Positions 23,301 through 31,586 of a DNA stretch of 64,000 bases are shown piece after piece. Made by a program: the position numbers and the translations under genes. Source of the DNA: Mycoemilia scoparia (taxonomy: Eukaryota; Kickxellomycota; Kickxellomycetes; Kickxellales; Kickxellaceae); the NCBI GenBank assembly GCA_027575805.1, contig JANBPU010000038.1, positions 41,447 through 105,446 on the forward strand. Direction: 5' to 3'. The notes beneath the pieces are model-generated. The model saw only the letters and a program-made list of their open reading frames with translations, was not told the DNA's origin and ran no database searches. Numbering within the stretch: position 1 is the stretch's first letter; each line of letters opens with the position of its first letter.

Positions 23301-25250
23301 CAACAGAGGCAACGCTATGGTTGAAGTTTCCAGGCTAGACGCAATGGAACAGGGTGTAATGACCTCGGATATCATTGAGGCTTCAGGTGACCGAAGAGAA
23401 TAGTCCAAGTCGATATCATCTTCTTCATCAAAATCGCTATCACAAACAAGCTCCCGTGACCGACTACGGCTGGCACTAGATCCATTACCAGCAACTGCAG
23501 TATGAGTCAATACCAAAAACGACGAAGTTTGCAAATTATTATGAGTAAGTGTTCCAGTTTTGTCGGTGATAATCGTTGTAACACTGCCCAAGGCATCTGC
23601 TGCATCAAGCTTTCTAATCAACAAATTGCGTTCGGCCAACCTTTTGGATCCATATGCTAAAACAAGCTTGGCCATTACTGGCAATTCCTCAGGAACCGTG
23701 GCATACAAGATACTTATACAAATCAGAATTACATCATGCCAACCAGTCAATGGGGACTTTTGCCACCACGTAGCGACTAGGGGGATGGCAACTGAAAAGG
23801 CTATGGCTATAAAGACCAATCTGTTGGCCATCCGTGACAATTGGATTTGCAGCTGGGTCTTATGAGCCTGTCGTAAGACCTTGATACTGTTTGAGGATAA
23901 TTTCTTTTTCATTACTCCGGATATCCGCGTCTTTTTACCAGTCGCAATTATCAGCATTACACCGCGACCTCGAACTACCTTTGTGCCAGCACATAATAAC
24001 GATGAAGGAATTATCGAATAGTCATCGTCATCTTCGTTATTATCGTCACTATCATCATTATCGTTATCGCTTTCACCATTAGGCGAGCCATTTGAAATTA
24101 AGCTATAGCTGCCAGCACCGTCCCCAGCTCCATTATGCCTACGGTGTTGTTTACGCTGATTTCGTAGACCAGCGTTAAATACCATTTTCTTAGCCGCCAC
24201 ACTTTTTCCAGTAAACACTTCTTCATTGACTTCCAAACCTCTACTCAACACCACTACGCCATCAGCCGGTACATTCTGACCTCTCGAAACCATCACAACA
24301 TCACCAATAACAATCTGATCAGACCTGACAACCATTTCCTGGCCACCCTCTCTAATAACAGATACGTTTGTAGGTACCGAATTTGCTAAAGATTCGGTCA
24401 CTACATTGGATCTCCAATCTACATAAAATTCCATAGCCACAGTTAAGCCGATAGCCACGAAAACCGCAATACCACTGCCGATACTGACGTGGTTTGAATT
24501 TGTACCCCAAATCGTGTACAGTATACCAATGACGAAAAGAAGGATTATCATGGGCTCAGTTATTTCTTCAAGCAATAGTTTCCAACTTTTGATGTATCTT
24601 GACTTATCAATAGGTATGTTGAGCCCAGTTATTTGTAACCTTCGGTGGGCTTCGTGGATGGAGAGGCCGTGGGATGGGTCTATACCTAATTGGTCGTATA
24701 TTAGGATAAGGGATTTGGACCATGGCTTCCAGCTTTTGGGGTCAAGCTTGTACCAGCCTTCATTTGTGGTTCCTGTTGAAGATGTTGTAGTAGCCGTGGT
24801 ATTTGTGGTTGTCATGGTATTTTCTGAATCACTGTGGTTGTTGTTGTTGTTGTTGTTGTTGCTGGGTGTATTTGGGATAGTGGCTGAAATATTAGGCAGC
24901 TCATTAGTTGAAGATGTTATATTTATTGTTGGAATATTCTTGTTACTTGTAGAATCTTCGTGCGGTTCTGATGTTATAGTTTCTTGGGAATCGAGTATCA
25001 AATGTGTGGGCTTGTGTCTGTGTTGAGAATTTAGGAATTGGACTACTACCCCTGAGGAACTATTGCCATTATTGGTAATGTTCTTATTGTTATTCTTGCC
25101 ATTATTATTAGCCTCTGGATTGGTACTTGACCTTGGCCTGGTCATACCTGATTTTGATGCGGTGGTTCTAGGAGTACTTCGATGTGGTTTAGGGCTATTA
25201 TTACTAGGCTCTATTCCTGTCTGTGATGTCGAGGTTTTTGGCTTTGGCAT
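20382..25250 (-). CDS. P-type ATPase of the PEELP class, ion unknown
   Basis: This is a single-exon gene of 1622 residues that should pump a cation across a membrane; I cannot name the ion. The first 160 residues are Asn/Thr/Ser-rich and disordered. A cation-ATPase N-terminal segment follows (HGLSIHEAHRRLQITGLN), then the membrane helices. The actuator-domain motif, normally TGES, reads TGKS near residue 349. Helix M4 carries VPEELP near 518, unlike PEGLP of Ca2+ pumps. The phosphorylation motif DKTGTLTHNN is near 562, TGDHPSTA and GDGLNDAPS (near 1167) are intact, and several more membrane segments follow. Low-complexity loops break up the cytoplasmic domains, including a Gly/Asn/Asp-rich insert around 370-415. 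It may belong to the poorly characterised fungal P-ATPases, but I could not test this. Confidence 0.85.
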   Translation of the reverse strand: MPKPKTSTSQTGIEPSNNSPKPHRSTPRTTASKSGMTRPRSSTNPEANNNGKNNNKNITNNGNSSSGVVVQFLNSQHRHKPTHLILDSQETITSEPHEDSTSNKNIPTINITSSTNELPNISATIPNTPSNNNNNNNNHSDSENTMTTTNTTATTTSSTGTTNEGWYKLDPKSWKPWSKSLILIYDQLGIDPSHGLSIHEAHRRLQITGLNIPIDKSRYIKSWKLLLEEITEPMIILLFVIGILYTIWGTNSNHVSIGSGIAVFVAIGLTVAMEFYVDWRSNVVTESLANSVPTNVSVIREGGQEMVVRSDQIVIGDVVMVSRGQNVPADGVVVLSRGLEVNEEVFTGKSVAAKKMVFNAGLRNQRKQHRRHNGAGDGAGSYSLISNGSPNGESDNDNDDSDDNNEDDDDYSIIPSSLLCAGTKVVRGRGVMLIIATGKKTRISGVMKKKLSSNSIKVLRQAHKTQLQIQLSRMANRLVFIAIAFSVAIPLVATWWQKSPLTGWHDVILICISILYATVPEELPVMAKLVLAYGSKRLAERNLLIRKLDAADALGSVTTIITDKTGTLTHNNLQTSSFLVLTHTAVAGNGSSASRSRSRELVCDSDFDEEDDIDLDYSLRSPEASMISEVITPCSIASSLETSTIALPLLAMWALSVDPLESRDLLAFIHNHSDLSSKQRRKKMALNPSVPRQLSKKFSYSVINPISSANAHRTTNTGTATELRKVSGIGKDVMDSAVLRALSSVPAKSANKAASPSNTNTNNLDNLMADIDEEDDGIDEGTRLVARTLESIMMKYSHLVDEMAFDPVARISYRVLSTLPHIPPSQSQSQSNNSSLSPSCQHSTSSSSVPPKSATRTRTPTPMSSSGSHKPTPKIKSKQRQQPKPRQIKVYKGAVETLLPKCQFALSTDASVNDLLSLSKDCEFDEKIGYLTDDLAHHSEFVPLSSQHSKLILNDAASLSRNGNRVIAYAISFNHYKDVDSGKNIPTHTNPIPTTVFDEMNDGDSMIFAGAIGFYDPPRKEASQSIKECQDSGIRVIIATGDHPSTALSIGTSVGIASIDHHHHHIPLHQAYASSLAYPDSRGIHSNQGRLLDGTPVGSGGGGRNIDPGYCYESRLVTGDNIDMSLQNGTFDRLIDKANIFARVTPDHKMRLVQALQARGEVVAFIGDGLNDAPSLVKADVGICLSGSPATADIAMDAASLVVMSGQFEGIVKCLRDGKGMQANVRKTILYHLACKFAMILSFLVVLLVVGVAPLTPLGVIVLELFMDLGAGLTFILEHPEGGSVARDARLPILTLLERSSLLGSDLFHHHRHYDHPRTASSSSGLPISSNNSGRQYNSTLSSSSTVAAAAEVTTRGCGEHSLYHQKLLSNVRMEIPIVLYGFALFLTCCLPTLLIHIVLPNWGSKELAPTLTFMTWLSAHMLLGIHLRTYLIPLRIHDSVKSQLGLPGEESNSYLRSRRNRRRGGPGSSSRYKNSCGTTINLAALIWSLSVIAAIALITLFKPVRDYLKLVKLNCIEWTVTITLPILMFIILEGIKEIRYARWKKLVLNPYTNHLMNTYSSTIPSPIINNGRNNTRGGGYYRGDSTNIVNSLSNGRNSRLNTTVNVDNPRFVDERTRLLSV

Positions 25251-26136
25251 ATTACGATTGTCCTCCGTGGATGTGTATGGGTCCCATATACATTGGTATA
25301 GATATTAAGATATATGCGGTTAGGTACGAGTATTTGGACCCAGCTATCAAGCAAAGTAAGCAAGCAAGCAAATGAGAGAAGGCAAAAGCTGTTTGTCCTT
25401 GGAATTCCTTGTAGCTAGTGTATAAGCGTTATGACAATTATATGAAAAAGACCAAAGAGGAATAGTAAAACAAGGCAAATGTAGACTCGAAAATAGTTCT
25501 ATAGAGAAGGTCAATAACGTGTAGCCAAGAAAATGGAGAGGGGAGAGAGAGAGAGAAAGTGAAACTCAGCATGGGCCAAGGACAAACAAATAATACCACA
25601 GTAAGTAGCACTATGACGAAAATACCTAAAACAGCGAGTGACGATGATGATGATGATGGTGATGAACAAAGCACAAAAATATATCTTGGGTAAGATATGT
25701 GGGTGAGACATTTTGCTATTGTGCTATGTTGTGGGGCGGACTTCCCACAGTCAAGAGTGTCAGTGATTTGTGACTCGATGGGGTCTGTGTGGGTCAGGTT
25801 TCAGTGCTTCTTATTTGCTACAGCCACACCTGCTGACTGGCAGAGAGTGAGGAGGGAGAGCCCTTCTTTTCTTCTGAGCTCTCTCTTATTGCAAGTAATA
25901 AAGTGCTGTGTGTTTGGGTGATGATTATGATCATCTAGCTTTTCAGCTTTAACAAAAACCCGATACTTTGACAGCCTTTGCAGCACGTTCAATAAACTAT
26001 GTAATGCCACTGCCAACACTATGCTTATCTTGGATATTTGACAAGTCTGTGCTGTCAGAAACGAAAAGAGACTAAATGAATCGATAATTATTTATTGGAT
26101 TATCAGTAGACAAAAAATCTACTTTAAATAGCAACA
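25251..26136. other. Intergenic region, no gene seen
   Basis: It holds the P-ATPase promoter and the thioesterase 3' end. A GAT/GGT repeat lies at about 25642-25663 and a GA-rich run near 25545. No motif-bearing frame was found. Confidence 0.4.
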
Positions 26137-27014
26137 CTATGCATTATTTTGTGGAATGACCTTTTCCAAGAACTTGACCAAATCCTTGAGCTCATCGTCA
26201 CAAGCACTGTGGCCCATATCGGAATAACTGTTGAACTCAACATTGTATTTGTTATTGGCTAGCTCATCACGGGACTGTTGACCAAACTTGTAGCTGACAA
26301 CCTGATCATCAGTACCATGTCCCTGGAAAATGGGAACCAACTTGGATTCCTTGGAGGCCATCTATAATAGTCATTGTTAGATAGTTGGTTTGTGGACGCT
26401 TTAATATACATATATACACAGATTGCAAAGTGTGTTAAAGATTGCTGCAATTTAGATATGCTTACCGAAAAGACCTTGGAATGCAGAGGCAAATAGCCGC
26501 TAAGAACAACCATACCGGCAAGCTTCTTCTTGAGGGTGAGGCCAGTTAGAAGAGTCATGGCACCACCCTGGGAGAAGCCACCAAGAACAATGCGATCCGA
26601 AGGAATGCCAGCCTCAACTTCCTTGTCTACTAGTCCCTGGATATAGTCACGAGATTTCAACAATCCTTCTTCGTCCTCTTGACCGATGATCTTGTCCAGC
26701 GAGTAGATATCAAACCAACCAGGCATAGGCATTCCACCATTCAAGGAGATTGGTCTTACCGGACTATATGGATAAAACAGCATAATGTATAATACGAACT
26801 GTGGTTATTCCAGGACAGAAATGTATTATGTAGTTTGATCCACAAAAGGACAAACTTACGCATTAGGGAAGATAAACTTGACATGAGGTATATAGGCCCT
26901 CATATACTGGGCCAAAAAAGACCATCCGTGCCCAGTGTCGCCAAGGCCATGAAGCATGATCATGGTTGCTGTGTGTTTCTTGAGAGCACTAACGACGATA
27001 GGTGGGTTTGCCAT
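26137..27014 (-). CDS. Acyl-protein thioesterase (APT1-like)
   Basis: The enzyme should remove palmitate from S-acylated proteins such as Ras; the family is also annotated as lysophospholipase. Three exons (27014..26860, 26763..26466, 26361..26137) give 225 residues, close to the family norm. Visible alpha/beta-hydrolase features are LHGLGDTGHGW (oxyanion region), GFSQGGAMTL with the nucleophile serine, GTDDQVV with the acid, and GHSACDDE with the catalytic histidine. The ATG at 27014 gives the standard MANPPIVV start. An in-frame ATG at 27191 would add 59 residues containing a hydrophobic segment. Introns are GT-AG. Confidence 0.94.
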
Positions 27015-27653
27015 TTTGATACTATATCTGTTGGTAACTGCGACCGATTTTGTACTTGATGTTTTATAAATATAGGCTAAGAGAAGGCTAAAGCCAAGAA
27101 TTAAAGGTATAAACGAATTTATTCTTGTGGTGAAAATTGTGTCAGTAAGAAATTTATAAAGACCCAATAGAGGATAGGGAAATGGAATCAAAACTATTTT
27201 GACATAGCACCAAAATTAGGGAAAGTGACATGTTAAATGTATTATTATGGGGTATCATTGATAAAAGCAACTCAAAAACAGATGTTTGAAAATGAATTGG
27301 TTTTCAGGAAAGGACATTCTAATTTCAAATGGTGACTATAATAATCACTATAACAAAATAACACCTTTCTTGGGGATAAGATCTAAATGCAACATGATCT
27401 TTGCTTTTAAAAATACATTTATTAAGTGAATATGGTTTTAACCACTTCATTTGAATAAATCAGTTAGGTTCTGTCTTAGAGGCGTATAGTGATAAATAAA
27501 ATTCAAATATTATGTTGGCAAAGTGACTCAGCTACCAGCATCTGATCACCTATATAACTATAGAAAAGGATAAAATAGACGCACAGCTTAAAAATAATGC
27601 AACAATTGTGTTGGATGGTGCTTACATCACTAGGTTGTATTAATTAATGTTTG
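27015..27653. other. Promoter of the thioesterase and 3' flank of the peptidase
   Basis: AT-rich sequence between two minus-strand genes. The only open frame of note is the in-frame 5' extension of the thioesterase up to 27191. Confidence 0.4.
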
Positions 27654-30464
27654 CTATTTCTGACTACTGCTGCCGGCCTCAATCTCTTTGAATGAGCTGA
27701 ATAAGAACTTGGTCAGCCTATTGTATAGGATAGACCGAGCATTGTCAGTGTAGATTGAATGATCAGAATCGGTATAAACAGCCATATCGAATGTCTTTAC
27801 ATTTGCATTCTGCAAGCGGTCAACAAAGTCTAGTGTATTTTGAAAATGCACATTATCATCGCCTGTTCCATGCTGGATAAGCAGCCTTGTTTTATGGAAT
27901 GAAGAGTAGTTGTGTATGCGGGTATCGTCGTATCCATGGGGGTTCATCTGGGGGGTCTTCAAGTATCTTTCAGTGTATGCAGAGTCGTAGAGACGCCAGT
28001 TAGTAACAGGAGCCACTGACATTCCGACTTTAAACACCTCAGGTGCTGCTTCCAGACAACGTAGTGTTAGATGTCCACCAAATGACCACCCCCAAATGGC
28101 AATTCTATCAGGGTTGACGTATGGAAGGCTCTGCATGTATTTTGCGGCCTTAATCTGGTCCTGAGCTTCAACAGTGCCTAGCTGTCTGCTGATAACTGTG
28201 CGGAATGACCTTCCCTTGTGTGCAGTGCCACGGCCGTCAACAACCATAACAATAAATGGCATGTCAGGCTCAGAGGTCTGTGCTGCAATTGCGTTATGCC
28301 AGTCAGATGAATAGTCTTGGGTTACTAGTTGCGAATTTGGTCCTCCATAAACTTGGAACAAAACACCATACTTATTCTTGGCATTCTCATCAAAGTTTGG
28401 TGGCCGGATCTCTTTTGCATTGAGCTCATAATCTCCAACCTTAATAGTGGTGTAGCGTACTGTTGGTAGTCCACAACTAGCATACTTTTTGGCTAAGTCA
28501 GTATTCTTGGAAATCACTTTCTCGAAGTTAGGATCTACACGGAGGGTCGATGGGTCTACACGTCGCACAACAGACCATGGGTAGCTAGGCCCATTATACG
28601 ATACGAATATGTAGTTACCGCCAGGCGATAGTGATGTAGTGTAAGAGCCGTCACGTTGGCCCTGTTTTTTAATCGACTCATCCAAGACATTCCAATGTCC
28701 CTGTGTGATGGGCTGTGATACCGGAGTTTCCAGGGAGCCATGAGTACTAACAGCAATTATATCAGAGAGCCTGATGGAATAGGTATTTTTCTGGGTGCTC
28801 GAGTTGGCTGTGCTCGAATAGTATAGGAGACCCTTCTTGGAATCAATACTGACAGTGTTATCTAAAACATCCCATGTTCCATTCGTGAGGAAAACCTTTG
28901 GGACGGCAGCAGAAAGCGGGGTAAAGTACCCAAGGTGCAAATAGTCGCCATTCTGAACAAAATCTATGTATCCCTCGGGTAGACCTAACGAAGTGTTAGG
29001 TTCGACATAAGTTAGTTGATGGGTAGTGTCAATCCATGAGCCATCTCCATCCTTTTCATTCGTATTCCATTCCCTAGTCATTGTCGTGTGCACACCGGTA
29101 TTTTGAGACTCGGGACCGTCTATCTTGGATAGATATACCCTCATGTGGTCCTGAACTCTGTTCATAGTCCTGATCAACAGGTTAGAGTGAGTAGTAGTCG
29201 TCCAAGTGACCTGGGTAACGAAAACATCATCGCTATTAAACCGTGGCTCAGGGATTGCTACCTGCATTGGGGCCTTTCCTGCAGCAGTGTTGTGGAAGGC
29301 TTCTATGTGGTTGAATTCGGACTTTGGTTGTTGTGATTTGAAATCTGGGTGGTATACGTATACAGCCACGGTTGGATTCGTGTATCCAGCTTTTGGATAG
29401 TGTAGTTTGATGTCTTCAGGATATACATTTGTATGGTTTTCGGCATGATAGAGAGAGTAGGTAAATATTGGAACATCAGTATCATTAAGACTAAGGTAGG
29501 CAATAGATTCAGCATCCGGCGACCACCAGTGAGCAAGACTGTCTTCTAAAACCTCCTCTTCATAGATCCAGTCTGAGACACCATTAAATACGCTTGGGCT
29601 TCCGGTATCTGTTACCTGGATAATTGTTTCGGTGTCGGACAAGTATAGGTTATTCTCAATTACAAAGGATATTTTGTGTCCTTTGGGGGCCCATTGCGCC
29701 ATCTGGACCTTATCGCTCTTGTATGTCGTTAGTAACTTTAAGGCTTTACTCTTGATGTTATACACATAGTACTCGGATGTGTAAGAGTGTCGCCAGATCT
29801 TTTTATGGTTTGTCTCAAAGAGAATGAATTCCCAGTCAGGTGAGACCTTATAACTGTTGTATGAGAAATCCTTTCCACCAAAGGCGCTATTGAGGTCTTC
29901 TTTGTTGGCCAAGATCCGAAACCAGTTGCTATCAGAAATGCTGGATATCATTATTGTACCGATTAACCTCTCAATTTGAAGGCCATCAATATTGCTATCA
30001 GTTGGGTGCGCAATCCAGTCCATGCTTCCTACATTTGGGAAGTACTCGCCCCTCAAGACACCCTCATAGGTGAAGCAAGGCTCTGTTAGGTTCCTGCCAA
30101 TGCTCTGTTTGCTTTCGCTCTTTTCTTGAACTGCAAAGGGTATCGCTACTCGCTGGTAGACCATAAATATTCCCCCTATAGCAAGGAATATGGTTGTGTT
30201 TGCCAAGATAATAAAGAGGATATGCTGAACAGAAAACCTCCTCTGTGTCCACGACTTCTTGTGTTCCTTTGAAGCGCCTTGGTCTTCAACACTGTTACCG
30301 CTTTGTAGAGCCTCATTACTACCATTATGCATTAACCTCTGGCTAAAATTGTTGTTGCCATAAGATAATTCGGTCTGTTCGTCATCACTTTCCGTCCTTA
30401 CTGTAAAAGCAGAGTATTCAGAATTCGAGCCTCCTGCAGAACTTCGAGGACCCCCACTATGCAT
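27654..30464 (-). CDS. Dipeptidyl aminopeptidase, type II membrane serine peptidase (DPP IV / Ste13 family)
   Basis: It cleaves X-Pro or X-Ala dipeptides from N-termini; fungal members act in the Golgi (pheromone maturation) or the vacuole. The single-exon gene encodes 936 residues. A cytoplasmic tail of about 75 residues is followed by one membrane anchor (FIILANTTIFLAIGGIFMVY), giving type II topology. A beta-propeller domain carries WSPD and WAPKGHKISF blocks. The C-terminal hydrolase has the nucleophile serine in GWSFGG near residue 791, the acid in GTGDDNVHFQ and the histidine in DSDHSIYTDN. Whether it is the Golgi or vacuolar paralogue cannot be told from this sequence. Confidence 0.94.
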   Translation of the reverse strand: MHSGGPRSSAGGSNSEYSAFTVRTESDDEQTELSYGNNNFSQRLMHNGSNEALQSGNSVEDQGASKEHKKSWTQRRFSVQHILFIILANTTIFLAIGGIFMVYQRVAIPFAVQEKSESKQSIGRNLTEPCFTYEGVLRGEYFPNVGSMDWIAHPTDSNIDGLQIERLIGTIMISSISDSNWFRILANKEDLNSAFGGKDFSYNSYKVSPDWEFILFETNHKKIWRHSYTSEYYVYNIKSKALKLLTTYKSDKVQMAQWAPKGHKISFVIENNLYLSDTETIIQVTDTGSPSVFNGVSDWIYEEEVLEDSLAHWWSPDAESIAYLSLNDTDVPIFTYSLYHAENHTNVYPEDIKLHYPKAGYTNPTVAVYVYHPDFKSQQPKSEFNHIEAFHNTAAGKAPMQVAIPEPRFNSDDVFVTQVTWTTTTHSNLLIRTMNRVQDHMRVYLSKIDGPESQNTGVHTTMTREWNTNEKDGDGSWIDTTHQLTYVEPNTSLGLPEGYIDFVQNGDYLHLGYFTPLSAAVPKVFLTNGTWDVLDNTVSIDSKKGLLYYSSTANSSTQKNTYSIRLSDIIAVSTHGSLETPVSQPITQGHWNVLDESIKKQGQRDGSYTTSLSPGGNYIFVSYNGPSYPWSVVRRVDPSTLRVDPNFEKVISKNTDLAKKYASCGLPTVRYTTIKVGDYELNAKEIRPPNFDENAKNKYGVLFQVYGGPNSQLVTQDYSSDWHNAIAAQTSEPDMPFIVMVVDGRGTAHKGRSFRTVISRQLGTVEAQDQIKAAKYMQSLPYVNPDRIAIWGWSFGGHLTLRCLEAAPEVFKVGMSVAPVTNWRLYDSAYTERYLKTPQMNPHGYDDTRIHNYSSFHKTRLLIQHGTGDDNVHFQNTLDFVDRLQNANVKTFDMAVYTDSDHSIYTDNARSILYNRLTKFLFSSFKEIEAGSSSQK

Positions 30465-30997
30465 GATATATGAGAATAATCGGTAGGGAAATAACAGGGG
30501 AAAATGCTAAGGTCAAATACAAGGGCTGGTATTTAAAAGCAAATAAAGAGTCAAGGGTGTTTTCAGTTTTCAAACACGAGTGACCACAGTGTTCAATTTA
30601 TCAAACCAGATTGAATGATCAGGTTCCAGTTTGCAAGCTGCCATTTAAATGCTCAAGAGGCTTTTTGTAAAACAAGTAGCCAGTTCGCCCATGCATGATA
30701 TAAAGAAATAATACAAGAGGCTTGATGCCACAACATCCCAACATCCTAGCAGTCCTTATGGCGACAGAAAAATGTTATTCTAGAGCTCCAAAACATTGAA
30801 TGTTGAAAGTATATCTTGACTTTTTGCGATAACTAGTCCGATTTCTAGAGCATGATTTAATGAAAAAATTGGTAGTCAATATTAAATGTGAATGCCTTTT
30901 TGATAGACTTGGGTGTTTTAAGTGTGCTTGGTTCTGTTGCATATCCATTTACTCAACAGGATTCCCTCAATTATTGGTTAAAATGCCAATTGTAACT
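30465..30997. other. Intergenic region upstream of the peptidase
   Basis: AT-rich sequence holding the peptidase promoter. No gene or repeat was identified before the MITE at 30998. Confidence 0.35.
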
Positions 30998-31154
30998 CAT
31001 ATGGCAAGTTCTCTATCAAAAAGAACACATTAGCTCCCTGCAAAGCTAAACCATCAGTCATACATTTTAGCTAGAGTTTCAGTGGTGATTGGTTGACACC
31101 CAAGGGACTATCCTAGTACCTACTCTTTTAGAGGAGATTACTCTCTGCCATATG
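30998..31154. repeat. MITE family B, copy 3
   Basis: This is the best copy for defining the ends: CATATGGCAAG at the left and CTCTGCCATATG at the right form perfect 9-bp inverted termini around a TA. Internal blocks CTCCCTGCAAAG and CATACATTTTAGCT match the copies at 16099 and 61094. Its right TA is also the left TA of the adjacent family A copy. Confidence 0.72.
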
Positions 31155-31282
31155 GGCAATAATTTTTGAAGGGTAAATATTGACTAGTAAAACTGGACAT
31201 CCATTTGGCTGTGATTGTGCCTATAATCATTGGTCACCATTTATTAGCAGATGGTCACCCTTCAAAAATAACTACCCATATA
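31150..31282. repeat. MITE family A, copy 3
   Basis: The termini TATGGGCAATAATTTTTGAA and CCTTCAAAAATAACTACCCA followed by TA are inverted repeats of about 23 bp. The interior is close to copy 1. It abuts a family B element. Confidence 0.78.
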
Positions 31283-31586
31283 CGACAATTATTTTCATTT
31301 CAATAGCTTTTAACCATAAAATCACAGTGTGAACTTTTTTAGCGTGTTTATGCTATCTGGGGAACAAATGGCGATTTCCTGTGTGTGGGCGTTTTGGTTG
31401 AAGGTACTAAAATCTCACATGACTTTGCCAGATAATCAGACAGAGGACTCTGATCAAGCCAAGTGTCGTCATAGGCTGTGTGTTTAATACGAAGCATTCC
31501 CTATAACGGGTTGTCATTGTATACATTTTATTACTCCAAATATTGACTTCACTTGCATTTGGCCTTAAAATAGTTTTGTACTTGAA

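Noticed and set aside
24514..25026. Plus-strand 170-codon frame opposite the P-ATPase N-terminus
   Set aside because: Poly-Leu/Val runs mirror Asn/Thr repeats of the real gene on the minus strand.
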